Part shown: one piece after another, positions 8,701 through 17,155 of the stretch
Layout of the letters: each line of letters begins with the position of its first letter
Position numbering within the stretch: position 1 is the stretch's first letter
From: Peribacillus sp. FSL H8-0477
Lineage (GTDB): Bacteria > Bacillota > Bacilli > Bacillales > DSM-1321
Length of the DNA: 64,000 nucleotides
Direction of reading: 5' to 3'
Assembly (NCBI RefSeq): GCF_038002765.1
Contig: NZ_JBBODE010000002.1
Coordinates: 372,001 to 436,000 of the forward strand
The notes under the pieces: model-generated
Told to the model about the DNA's origin: nothing
Databases searched by the model: none
Seen by the model: the letters and a program-made list of their open reading frames with translations, nothing else
Made by a program: the position numbers and the translations under genes

Positions 8701-9993
8701 ATGAAAAAGGGTAAATTATTTACCGGTATTTTTTCAAGTCTGTTTTTGGCAGGTGCCGTGTTGAGCGGATGTTCATCCTCTTCAGGCGGAGGGGATTCAA
8801 AGGATGATCTCACACTAGAAGTCTTTCAGTTTAAAGTAGAATTTAAAAACCAATTTGAGGAATTAGCAAAAGCTTATGAAAAAGAAAATAAAGGCGTAAA
8901 TATCAAGGTTTCGACTGTTGGGGGAGGAAATGACTATAAGCAGTCATTGACAACTAAATTTGCATCGGGCGAGGAACCGGCAATTTTCAATATTGGCGGA
9001 CCTACAGATGTCGAGCAATTCAGTGATCGTTTACTCGATTTAGGTGAAACAGATGCATCGAAGGCTGCGCTAGAAGGAACGCTTGATGGAGTTACGGTCG
9101 ATGGAAAGATATTAGGACTGCCGTTCAACCAAGAAGGATATGGGTTTATTTATAATAAACGAATTTTTGAAAAGGCAGGAATTAAGGCAGAAGAATTAAC
9201 GTCTTATGACAAACTTTTGGAAGCGGTTAAAACACTGGATAGTAAAAAGAAGGATTTAGAATTAGAAGCAGTCTTTGCTTTTCCCGTTAAAGAAAAATGG
9301 GTGACAGGAAATCATTTATCAAATGTTTTCTTGGCTCCAGAGTTCGAGGGGAACGTACTAAAAGCCTATGAGTCGCCAACTGTGGAATTTAAGAATAGTG
9401 AAGGGTTAAAACAGTTGGTCGATTTGCAGAATGACTTTTCGGTACAACCGACTACAAGCTTAGATTATTCACAACAGGTTGAGGAATTGTTCTCCCTTGA
9501 ACGGGTGGCTATCATTCAACAGGGAAACTGGATCTACAACACAGTTTATGAGATGGACCCAGAATTAGCTGAGAAAGGAATTGGCATTATCCCAATTCCG
9601 GTTAACGGAGAGTCTAAAATGCCAGTAGGAGTGCCGAACTACTGGGCAGTAAATACTAAAGTTGATGAAAAGGTACAAAAAGAAGCGAAGAAATTCTTGG
9701 ATTGGATGTACACTTCAGATACTGGAAAACAAGCAGTGTTGGAAGACTTTAAGTTTATCCCTGCCTATGAAGGATATGATGGGACGAAGATTGCTGATCC
9801 AATTTCACAGGAAATTTACAAATATTCTGAAGCAGGAAATACGATTGGATGGGCCTTTAATGGTTTCCCAATTGGATGGAATGAAGACGAATTCGGAGCA
9901 AGTGTTCAAGCCTATGTCTCTGGTAAATTATCTTGGGATGAATTAGTTAAAAAGAATATGGACGCATGGAAAGAGATTCGTTCACAACAATAA
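8701..9993 (+). CDS. Sugar ABC transporter substrate-binding lipoprotein
   Basis: Extracellular solute-binding lipoprotein of the carbohydrate (CUT1, MalE-like) class, 430 residues. The lipobox ending LSGC is near residue 24, followed by a Ser/Gly linker. I prefer the ATG at 8701 because GGGGGG ends 7 nt before it; an ATG at 8686 overlaps that site. Family features include an N-terminal beta strand ending in EVFQFK, GEEPAIFNIGG, and a C-terminal FPIGWNEDEFG. It heads the operon of two permeases and sugar-modifying enzymes, and so sets their substrate, which is not readable from sequence. A hairpin terminator after it probably keeps binding protein levels above those of the permeases. Confidence 0.9.
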   Translation: MKKGKLFTGIFSSLFLAGAVLSGCSSSSGGGDSKDDLTLEVFQFKVEFKNQFEELAKAYEKENKGVNIKVSTVGGGNDYKQSLTTKFASGEEPAIFNIGGPTDVEQFSDRLLDLGETDASKAALEGTLDGVTVDGKILGLPFNQEGYGFIYNKRIFEKAGIKAEELTSYDKLLEAVKTLDSKKKDLELEAVFAFPVKEKWVTGNHLSNVFLAPEFEGNVLKAYESPTVEFKNSEGLKQLVDLQNDFSVQPTTSLDYSQQVEELFSLERVAIIQQGNWIYNTVYEMDPELAEKGIGIIPIPVNGESKMPVGVPNYWAVNTKVDEKVQKEAKKFLDWMYTSDTGKQAVLEDFKFIPAYEGYDGTKIADPISQEIYKYSEAGNTIGWAFNGFPIGWNEDEFGASVQAYVSGKLSWDELVKKNMDAWKEIRSQQ

Positions 9994-10008
9994 AATAATA
10001 AACAGAGA

Positions 10009-10048
10009 GAAACGGAGAGGAGTCCGCTCCACTTCGTTTCTTTTTAGT
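10009..10048 (+). terminator. Intra-operon attenuating terminator
   Basis: GAAACGGAGAGGAG pairs with CTCCACTTCGTTTC around a CCG loop (two mismatches) and is followed by TTTTTAGTTT. Lying between binding-protein and permease genes, it probably lets a fraction of transcripts continue. Confidence 0.75.
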
Positions 10049-10092
10049 TTAAGAGCTTTATAGACATTGGAAGGGAATGGAGGGTTGATTGG

Positions 10093-10953
10093 ATGCGAAA
10101 TCGTGACTTGTCATTTTGGCTTTTTCTTTCACCAGTTCTAATTTGTTTAATTGCCGTGGTTATTATTCCTTTATTAAATGGACTGTTTTATTCCTTTACT
10201 GATTGGAACGGGCTTAGTTTGAGTAAGTTTGTAGGCTTGGATAACTATACGAAGTTACTCAGTGACAATGAATTCATGACATCTTTCTGGTTCACGATTA
10301 AGTTTTCAGCTGCGGCTATTATTGTCATAAATATTATTGGTTTAGGATTAGCCTTAATTGTAACGCAGCACATTAAAAGCAGCAGTTTTTTACGGACAAT
10401 ATTTTTCATGCCCAATTTGATCGGTGGATTGATTTTAGGTTTTATCTGGCAATTTATTTTTACAAAGGCATTTGCAGCAGTTGGTGATGCAGTTGGGATT
10501 GAAGGGTTGAAAGGATGGCTATCAACCTCAGAAACTGGTTTTTGGGGACTCGTCATTTTGACATCTTGGCAAATGGCTGGGTATGTCATGCTCATCTATA
10601 TAGCGTATTTGCAATCGGTCCCACAGGAATTAATAGAAGCAGCCCAAATTGACGGGGCAAGTAAGTTTCAGCGGTTTAGAACCATTACCGTTCCACTTAT
10701 TGCACCAGCATTTACGGTAAGTCTATTCCTGACTCTATCTCATTCTTTTAAAATGTATGATCAGAACTTATCTCTGACTAACGGGGGACCATATAATTCG
10801 ACAGAAATGGTTGCAATGAACATTATTAAATCAGCTTTTACTGATAACGCTATGGCCTATGCTCAATCAAAGGCTGTCATTTTCTTTGTAGTAGTAGCAG
10901 CCGTCTCGCTTGTTCAGGTATTTTACAACAAGAAAAGGGAGGTTGAACTATAA
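10093..10953 (+). CDS. Sugar ABC transporter permease, MalF type
   Basis: Integral membrane permease of the CUT1 sugar ABC family, 286 residues with about six membrane segments. The EAA loop that contacts the ATPase is visible as ELIEAAQIDGASKFQRF around residues 180-196. The ATG follows GGAGGG by 8 nt. The stop codon overlaps the ATG of the partner permease by one base, so the two are translationally coupled. It works with the binding protein at 8701. No ATPase gene is present in the operon. Confidence 0.92.
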   Translation: MRNRDLSFWLFLSPVLICLIAVVIIPLLNGLFYSFTDWNGLSLSKFVGLDNYTKLLSDNEFMTSFWFTIKFSAAAIIVINIIGLGLALIVTQHIKSSSFLRTIFFMPNLIGGLILGFIWQFIFTKAFAAVGDAVGIEGLKGWLSTSETGFWGLVILTSWQMAGYVMLIYIAYLQSVPQELIEAAQIDGASKFQRFRTITVPLIAPAFTVSLFLTLSHSFKMYDQNLSLTNGGPYNSTEMVAMNIIKSAFTDNAMAYAQSKAVIFFVVVAAVSLVQVFYNKKREVEL

Positions 10954-11771
10954 TGAGTAATCGCCGGCTGCTCTACCTGGTTGAGATTATGGGAATCCTT
11001 CTAGCCCTGGTCTGGCTCTTCCCATTTTATCTAATGGGAGTAAACGCGTTTAAAGAAAAACGAGATATTTTCGCTGATACAATTGGACTTCCGGAAACAT
11101 GGACATGGGATAATTTTGTCCAAGCCTTTGAACAATTAGGATTCATAAATGCTTTTGGGAATTCATTATTGATTACGGGTGTCAGCACCGTGTTAATAAT
11201 CATCTTTTCTGCCATGGCAGCCTATGCTTTGTCACGAAACAAGAGTAAGTTCAGCTCTTGGATATTCTTCGTATTTGTGGCATCCATGTTAATCCCGTTT
11301 CAATCGGTCATGATTCCACTTGTGGCTCAATTTGGTAAACTCGACATGCTTAATCGAGGCGGCTTAATTTTTATGTATATAGGGTTTGGAGCAAGTCTCT
11401 CTATTTTTCTCTATCATGGGGCATTAAAAGGAATTCCAGAGTCACTTGATGATGCAGCTAAAATTGATGGGTGTAATAAATTTCAGACTTTTTGGTATAT
11501 TATCTTTCCGTTATTGAAACCGATGTCCGTTACAGTTGGTGTATTAAATGTTATTTGGATCTGGAATGATTATTTATTGCCTTCTCTCGTGATTGGCGGC
11601 AATGGGACGGAAACCATTCCATTGAAGTTGTTCTTCTTCTTTGGTCAATACACGAAACAATGGCATTTGGCGCTTGCTGGTCTAACGATTTCCATACTAC
11701 CTGTGATTATTGCGTATTTCTTTGCACAAAAACAAATTATCAAAGGCATTTCAGATGGAGCTGTTAAGTAA
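10953..11771 (+). CDS. Sugar ABC transporter permease, MalG type
   Basis: Second CUT1 permease, 272 residues with six predicted membrane helices. Its EAA loop reads SLDDAAKIDGCNKFQTF near residues 160-176, and the C-terminal region has FFAQKQIIKGISDGAVK as in MalG/AraQ-like proteins. It pairs with the preceding permease to form the channel. Since no msmX/malK-type ATPase is encoded nearby, the complex presumably borrows a shared ATPase, as several Bacillus sugar transporters borrow MsmX. Confidence 0.92.
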   Translation: MSNRRLLYLVEIMGILLALVWLFPFYLMGVNAFKEKRDIFADTIGLPETWTWDNFVQAFEQLGFINAFGNSLLITGVSTVLIIIFSAMAAYALSRNKSKFSSWIFFVFVASMLIPFQSVMIPLVAQFGKLDMLNRGGLIFMYIGFGASLSIFLYHGALKGIPESLDDAAKIDGCNKFQTFWYIIFPLLKPMSVTVGVLNVIWIWNDYLLPSLVIGGNGTETIPLKLFFFFGQYTKQWHLALAGLTISILPVIIAYFFAQKQIIKGISDGAVK

Positions 11772-11797
11772 ATCACATCTTAAAGGAGTGAATTGCA

Positions 11798-12526
11798 ATG
11801 AAAGTGGTTGTTTGGAATGAAAATCGTCATGAAAAAACGAATGCGGCTGTATCAGCAATCTATCCAAAGGGGATTCATGGTGCAATTGCAGAGTTTCTTC
11901 AAGCACAAGGCATAGATGCATCTACGGCAACGCTGGATGAACCAGAACATGGATTGAGTGAAGAGGTATTAAACGAGACCGATGTCTTGCTATGGTGGGG
12001 ACATAAGGCACACGATGATGTGAATGATGAGATTGTTGAACGCGTTTATCAGCGGGTTTTACAGGGCATGGGGCTCATTGTTCTTCACTCAGGACATTTT
12101 TCGAAACTTTTCAAGAAATTAATGGGGACCACTTGTGATTTAAAATGGCGTGAGGATGGAGAAAAGGAACGGATTTGGGTCGTGGATCCCAGCCATCCGA
12201 TTGCCGAAGGAATTGGAGAGTATTTTGAGCTGGAGCAGGAAGAAATGTATGGAGAGCATTTCGATATACCTGCCCCTGACCAACTAGTCTTTCTCAGCTG
12301 GTTTGAAGGCGGCGAAGTTTTCAGAAGCGGCTGTACATACACTCGTGGAAATGGTCGAATATTTTATTTTAGACCGGGGCATGAAACGTACCCGACCTAT
12401 TATAATCAGAATGTTCAAAGAGTCATTCAGAATGCAGTTGAATGGGTTAAACCAGTTAAAAGAATTCGACCTGAATATGGACATTCCCAAGCAATCGAGG
12501 ATCTATCATCAAAGAATAAACAATAG
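11798..12526 (+). CDS. thuA: ThuA-family protein (trehalose utilisation type)
   Basis: Cytosolic ThuA-like protein, 242 residues, of the class I glutamine-amidotransferase-like fold. Typical features are VWNENRHEK at the N terminus, [12 protein letters not shown] near residue 90, and the C-terminal HPGHETY-like segment [13 protein letters not shown]. In rhizobia ThuA acts with a Gfo/Idh/MocA dehydrogenase (ThuB) on trehalose and related disaccharides through 3-keto intermediates. Here it is followed by two such dehydrogenases, so a similar glycoside 3-oxidation route is inferred. AAGGAG precedes the ATG, and the gene is 26 nt behind the permease. Confidence 0.85.
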   Translation: MKVVVWNENRHEKTNAAVSAIYPKGIHGAIAEFLQAQGIDASTATLDEPEHGLSEEVLNETDVLLWWGHKAHDDVNDEIVERVYQRVLQGMGLIVLHSGHFSKLFKKLMGTTCDLKWREDGEKERIWVVDPSHPIAEGIGEYFELEQEEMYGEHFDIPAPDQLVFLSWFEGGEVFRSGCTYTRGNGRIFYFRPGHETYPTYYNQNVQRVIQNAVEWVKPVKRIRPEYGHSQAIEDLSSKNKQ

Positions 12527-12538
12527 GGAGAGATTGAT

Positions 12539-13564
12539 ATGCGAAAATTGAAGGTAGGAGTCATTGGCTGTGGAAGTATTGCAAGATATCGCCATCTTGC
12601 AGAATACCAGGCACATGAAAATGTTGAAATAACAGCTGTCTGTGACGTTGTCCAAGAAAGGGCACTCGAAATGGCAGAAAAATTTGGAGCAGCTGCATAT
12701 ACTGATTATCAGGAACTGCTTAAGAACGGTGAAATAGAAGCAGTGAGTATTTGTACTCCCAATGCCCTCCATGCTCCAATGTCAATTACAGCCCTACAGT
12801 CTGGAAAACATGTGCTGTGTGAGAAGCCAATGGCGACATCTTTAGCCGAAGCGGAAGCAATGATTGAGGCTGCAAAAGTAAATAAAAAGAAATTAATGAT
12901 CGCTCATAATCAACGATTTGTTCCCTCCCATGATAAAGCTCATGAACTGATTCAAGCTGGCGACCTAGGCAGAATTTATAGCTTTAGAACGGCATTTGGT
13001 CATGGAGGCCCGGAAGGCTGGAGTATTGATGGAGCCAACAGCTGGTTCTTTGATAAGAAACAGGCATTTATCGGAGCTATGGGTGATTTGGGTGTGCATA
13101 AAACGGATTTAATGCGATTTTTACTTAATGAAGAATTTACAGAAGTGGCAGCATTTATAGAGACAAATGCAAAGCAAAATACAGAGGTTGATGACAATGC
13201 AGTATTTATTTTAAAAACAGAAAACGGAATTATTGGAACCTTGGCTGCGAGCTGGTCTTATGATGCGAAAGAAGATAATTCCACCATCATATATGGAGAA
13301 AAAGGAATTCTGCGTTTAGAGGATGATCCCGACCATTCATTAATCATTCATTATACTAATGGTCAAACAGTGAAGGAGAACCTTGGGGGAATTCAAACCA
13401 ATGAAGAAGGAGGGCAGGAGGATTCAGGAGTCATTACTCGTTTTGTAAAGAGTATACTCTTGGACACGGTTCCTCCAGTCAACGGGGATGAAGGGATGAA
13501 GTCATTAAAGGTGATTTTAGGAGCACTTGATTCCAACAAAACCAAAAAAATCATTACATTATAA
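12539..13564 (+). CDS. Gfo/Idh/MocA-family oxidoreductase 1
   Basis: NAD(P)-dependent sugar dehydrogenase-like protein, 341 residues. The Rossmann motif GCGSIARYRH is near residue 11 and the catalytic-lysine motif CEKPMA near residue 95. HNQRF and GDLGVHKTD in the C-terminal substrate domain are typical. It lies 12 nt after thuA and 13 nt before a second homologue. By analogy with ThuB it probably oxidises or reduces a hydroxyl of an imported sugar or glycoside. It differs clearly from the next gene, so the two are more likely sequential enzymes than a recent duplication. Confidence 0.9.
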   Translation: MRKLKVGVIGCGSIARYRHLAEYQAHENVEITAVCDVVQERALEMAEKFGAAAYTDYQELLKNGEIEAVSICTPNALHAPMSITALQSGKHVLCEKPMATSLAEAEAMIEAAKVNKKKLMIAHNQRFVPSHDKAHELIQAGDLGRIYSFRTAFGHGGPEGWSIDGANSWFFDKKQAFIGAMGDLGVHKTDLMRFLLNEEFTEVAAFIETNAKQNTEVDDNAVFILKTENGIIGTLAASWSYDAKEDNSTIIYGEKGILRLEDDPDHSLIIHYTNGQTVKENLGGIQTNEEGGQEDSGVITRFVKSILLDTVPPVNGDEGMKSLKVILGALDSNKTKKIITL

Positions 13565-13577
13565 GAGGTGAAACAGC

Positions 13578-14639
13578 ATGGAAAAGATAAAATTGGGGAT
13601 TGTTGGAGCAGGCGGCATCTCTCGTGACAGACATATCCCGGCTTTTCAAAAACTTCAGGATAAAGTCGTTCTTTATGGGATTCAAGATATTGAGGAACTG
13701 AGAGCAAAGGATCTTGCATTAAAAAATAATATTGAACATGTCTTTACGAATTATCATGATATGTTTCAAGAAGTCGATGCAGTCCTCGTAGCGACACCTA
13801 ATAAATTTCATGCAGAGATTACGATTGCAGCTCTTGAAGCAGGATGTCACGTTTTATGTGAAAAACCAATGGCGATTACAACGGCTGAGTGTGAAGCGAT
13901 GATAGAGGCAGCAAGTAAAGCAGGGAAGGTCTTATCTATTGCATACCATTATCGCTTCATGAGAGAGGCACAAGCTGCTAAAGTTGTTATTCAACAGGGA
14001 GAAATTGGCCTTCCATATGTAGGGAGGGTTCAAGCGTTACGCCGTAGAAAGGTGCCTGGATGGGGCCTGTTTACCAATAAAGATCTCCAAGGCGGAGGCG
14101 GTCTGATTGATTATGGCTGTCATTTACTTGACTTAGCGTTATGGCTGATGGGAGATCCAGAGCCGATTGAAATCTCTGGAACCACCTATAATTATATAAG
14201 CAAGGGTCATGAGCAAGTTAACCAATGGGGGAAATTCGACTCGACAACGTTTGATGTAGATGATCACGCAACCGGCTATATTAAATTTGCTAATGGAGCT
14301 TCTTTATTATTAGAAACTTCTTGGGCAGCGAATATTCGTGGAGACGCAAACACACTAAGCCTCTCAGGAACTGATGGGGGACTTGATTTATGGCCGTTTA
14401 CCTTAAATAAAGCCAAGTATGGCATGTTATTGAACAGTGAAGCTGAATGGATTCCTGGTGATGAAACGCCTGATGTGCAGCAAGCTGAAAACTTCGTTGA
14501 CAGCTGTCTTGGTTACTCTGAACCGCTGGTGAAGCCATATGAGGCCTTAAAGGTTTCAAAAATTATTGAAGCTATTTATAAGAGTTCAGAAAGCGGAAAG
14601 AGTATACATTTGGATTTGAAGGAGAGGGAGATTACATGA
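13578..14639 (+). CDS. Gfo/Idh/MocA-family oxidoreductase 2
   Basis: Second Rossmann-fold sugar oxidoreductase of the operon, 353 residues. It has GAGGISRDRHIP (residue 9 on), CEKPMAITT (near 93), YHYRFM (near 117) and DYGCHLLDLALW in the catalytic domain, where the histidine and aspartate are the usual acid/base positions. AAGAGGTGA lies before the ATG. Its ATGA overlaps the next gene's start. It presumably acts on the same imported sugar as the preceding enzyme, possibly on a different position or in the reverse direction. Confidence 0.9.
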   Translation: MEKIKLGIVGAGGISRDRHIPAFQKLQDKVVLYGIQDIEELRAKDLALKNNIEHVFTNYHDMFQEVDAVLVATPNKFHAEITIAALEAGCHVLCEKPMAITTAECEAMIEAASKAGKVLSIAYHYRFMREAQAAKVVIQQGEIGLPYVGRVQALRRRKVPGWGLFTNKDLQGGGGLIDYGCHLLDLALWLMGDPEPIEISGTTYNYISKGHEQVNQWGKFDSTTFDVDDHATGYIKFANGASLLLETSWAANIRGDANTLSLSGTDGGLDLWPFTLNKAKYGMLLNSEAEWIPGDETPDVQQAENFVDSCLGYSEPLVKPYEALKVSKIIEAIYKSSESGKSIHLDLKEREIT

Positions 14640-15604
14640 AATTAGGAGTATTTACTGTACTATTCGCTGATAAATCCTTCGAAGAAATGTTGGATTATGT
14701 AAAAGAATCCGGGGTAAAAGCAGTTGAAATCGGCACTGGCGGATATCCTGGCAACAACCATTGTCCGCTTGAAGAGTTGTTAGAAAGTGAAGCTAAAAGG
14801 CAAGCCTATTTGGAGGCAGTGCATTCGCGTGGATTAACGATTAGTGCTTTCAGTTGTCATGGTAATCCCTTGTCACCCGATAAAGCATTTGCCGATAAAT
14901 GTCATGATACCTTTGTTAAAACGATTCAACTTGCCGAGCTACTGGAAGTTCCTGTCGTAAACACCTTTTCAGGTACCCCGGGAGATCAGGAAGATGCCAA
15001 ATACCCAAACTGGCCTGTAGCACCATGGCCGAATGAGTATAGTAAAGTTTTGGAGTGGCAATGGGAAGAAAAATTGGTTCCCTATTGGAAAAAATGGGGG
15101 AAATACGCTGAGGACCATCATGTGAAAATCGGGCTGGAACTTCATGGAGGATTCCTTGTTCATACACCCTATACGTTACTGAAGCTTAGGGAGAAAACAT
15201 GCGAAGCTATAGGCGCAAATCTTGATCCAAGTCATTTGTGGTGGCAGGGCATCGAACCAGTAGGAGCCATTAAAATTCTTGGTAAAGCTGGTGCCATTCA
15301 TCATTTTCATGCTAAAGATACCTTCTTAGATCAAGAAAATATCAATATGTATGGCTTGACTGATATGCAGCCTTATAGCAGTGTGCAGACACGTTCATGG
15401 AATTTTCGATCAGTTGGATGCGGCCACAGTATTCAAGAATGGTCTGATATTATTAGTGCCCTGAGGACATTCGGATATGACTATGTTGTCAGTATTGAGC
15501 ATGAAGATCCACTAATGTCGATTGAAGAAGGATTCCATCGCGCTGTCCGTAATTTGAATTCCGTTCTGATTAATGAAAGCCCAGCTGAAATGTGGTGGCT
15601 TTAA
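14636..15604 (+). CDS. Sugar phosphate isomerase/epimerase (xylose-isomerase-like TIM barrel)
   Basis: AP endonuclease-2/xylose-isomerase-like TIM barrel, 322 residues. Metal-ligand positions are visible in AVEIGTGG, GLELHGG (Glu), NLDPSHLWWQG (Asp/His), HFHAKDT and VVSIEHEDP (Glu near the C terminus). It overlaps the preceding gene by 4 nt (ATGA) and is the last gene before a terminator. Such enzymes often follow Gfo/Idh/MocA proteins in inositol and keto-glycoside pathways. Here it could isomerise or cleave the 3-keto product, which is an inference from position. Confidence 0.88.
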   Translation: MKLGVFTVLFADKSFEEMLDYVKESGVKAVEIGTGGYPGNNHCPLEELLESEAKRQAYLEAVHSRGLTISAFSCHGNPLSPDKAFADKCHDTFVKTIQLAELLEVPVVNTFSGTPGDQEDAKYPNWPVAPWPNEYSKVLEWQWEEKLVPYWKKWGKYAEDHHVKIGLELHGGFLVHTPYTLLKLREKTCEAIGANLDPSHLWWQGIEPVGAIKILGKAGAIHHFHAKDTFLDQENINMYGLTDMQPYSSVQTRSWNFRSVGCGHSIQEWSDIISALRTFGYDYVVSIEHEDPLMSIEEGFHRAVRNLNSVLINESPAEMWWL

Positions 15605-15627
15605 TTTATTGTAGATAGCCAAAGGTA

Positions 15628-15659
15628 AAGCATTCCTCTACAGGGATGCTTATTTTTTC
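15628..15659 (+). terminator. Terminator of the sugar operon
   Basis: AAGCATTCC and GGGATGCTT form a 9-bp stem with one G-T pair around CTCTACA, followed by ATTTTTT. Confidence 0.8.
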
Positions 15660-15745
15660 TGAAAATTTATACTCTTTATATGGTTATTAATGGAGATTCC
15701 TCTTGGGCTATGAAATAATAAATAAAAAGGTTCGAGGTGAAGGCT

Positions 15746-16783
15746 GTGAGGAATCACGAGATTACGAGTGTCCATCCATTATTAGATGAACGAGGCGTGT
15801 TAGCTGAATCAGGGTATTCAAAAAGGGAGCTTCTAACCTACAATCGCTTTGCCATTAAAGCTAACCCTTGGCGGATAAAAGAATGGGATTATTACTTGAT
15901 CTCGAATAATGAGTTTGCGGTGGCATTAACCATTGCAGATAATTCCTATATGGGTTTAATCAGCGCTTCTCTGCTGGACTTTAAGATACCGAGTCAACTA
16001 ACGACCAGCGTCATGACCTTAGCACCAGGAGGCAAAATGAAACTTCCCAGCAGTTCGAAAATTGGGGATGCCGTATTTCGTAATAAGCGAGTGGAGGCTG
16101 AGTTCTATAATGACGGCAGGAAAAGACAGCTGAACTTTAAAATGAAAAAGTTTCATCAAACGGATGACCTGTTTGTGGAAGTAGAGCTATTTGATGAACC
16201 AGAGGAATCAATGGTTATTGCTACCCCTTTTAAAGAAGATAAAAAGGCGTTTTATTATAACCAAAAGATTAATCCGATTCGCGCAAAGGGAAAGGTACTA
16301 TTCGCTGGGCGTGAGTATCTGTTTGATCCTGCTGATTCCTTTGCCGTTTTAGATTGGGGACGCGGTGTCTGGACATATAAAAATACTTGGTATTGGGGTT
16401 CAGCTTCAGGATTAATTGAGGGAGTACCGTTTGGCTTTAATATTGGCTATGGGTTTGGTGATACAACAGCGGCGACAGAAAACATGCTTTTTTATCAGGG
16501 AAAGGCACATAAACTCGATGATGTAGATTTTCAAATTCCAATCAATAAAGAAAACTCAGAGGAGTACATGAAGCCTTGGACATTTCATTCAAGTGACGGC
16601 AGATTTGAGATGACATTTAATCCGATTATTGACCGACATGCCTATTCATCCGTACTCCTTATTTCGAGTAATCAACATCAGGTCTTTGGACGGTTTTCTG
16701 GAAAGGTTCTTTTGGACGACGGTAAAGAAATTATTGTAAAAGATTTATTAGGCTTTGCAGAAAAAGTAAGTAATAAATGGTGA
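15746..16783 (+). CDS. DUF2804 domain-containing protein
   Basis: About 345 residues of the DUF2804 family, whose function is unknown. Recognisable features are the N-terminal E-I-T-S-V-H-P-L-L-D-E-R-G start, YYLISNNEFAVALTIAD, and the conserved core DWGRGVWTYKNTWYWGSASG followed by FGFNIGYGFGDTTAATEN. The GTG at 15746 is favoured because GAGGTGA ends 5 nt before it; the upstream in-frame GTG at 15737 lies inside that site. No signal peptide or membrane helix is seen. It is separated from the sugar operon by a terminator, so a link to it is only positional. Confidence 0.82.
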   Translation: MRNHEITSVHPLLDERGVLAESGYSKRELLTYNRFAIKANPWRIKEWDYYLISNNEFAVALTIADNSYMGLISASLLDFKIPSQLTTSVMTLAPGGKMKLPSSSKIGDAVFRNKRVEAEFYNDGRKRQLNFKMKKFHQTDDLFVEVELFDEPEESMVIATPFKEDKKAFYYNQKINPIRAKGKVLFAGREYLFDPADSFAVLDWGRGVWTYKNTWYWGSASGLIEGVPFGFNIGYGFGDTTAATENMLFYQGKAHKLDDVDFQIPINKENSEEYMKPWTFHSSDGRFEMTFNPIIDRHAYSSVLLISSNQHQVFGRFSGKVLLDDGKEIIVKDLLGFAEKVSNKW

Positions 16784-16810
16784 AACTAAACTTCTGCGGT
16801 TACTATTCTC

Positions 16811-16920
16811 TTAATCAATCGATTAATTAAACTTATTTATAGATTTAATCAATCGATTAATTAAATCTATGTATCTATTGTGAAATCTCGATATTTAGTC
16901 TTAATCAATCAATTGATTAA
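16811..16920. repeat. Three operator-like 20-bp near-palindromes
   Basis: The 20-mer TTAATCAATCGATTAATTAA occurs at 16811-16830 and again, identical, at 16845-16864. A variant with perfect outer arms TTAATC/GATTAA is at 16901-16920. The middle copy is embedded in a longer dyad, AGATT...AATCT. Starts are 34 and 56 bp apart. This looks like a multi-site operator in the 372-bp gap before the TPR/dynamin-like gene. No transcription factor gene lies next to it. Confidence 0.7.
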
Positions 16921-17095
16921 AATAGGTATGCATCAAATTAACCTGTAAATTCTCCTTAACTGGGATTGTGTTAAAAATTTTACAGCCGAGGAAAACATTG
17001 ACCCGTAATTGTTAGTAGAATGAAACTTAATTATAATAAAACTTTGTTAAAATAATAAGTTAGAGGTTCATCTCTTCTATTTTAAAATGGTTTGT

Positions 17096-17112
17096 TTAGA
17101 AGGTCCTTCTAA
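17096..17112. promoter_or_regulatory. Perfect 17-bp palindrome before the TPR/dynamin-like gene
   Basis: TTAGAAGG-T-CCTTCTAA has two perfect 8-bp arms around a single base. The loop is too short for a good RNA hairpin, so a protein-binding site is more likely. It lies 44 nt before the start codon at 17156. Confidence 0.5.
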
Positions 17113-17155
17113 CGGGGGCAATTACTTTGACTTATAGATAAGCGGGGGAAAATCA

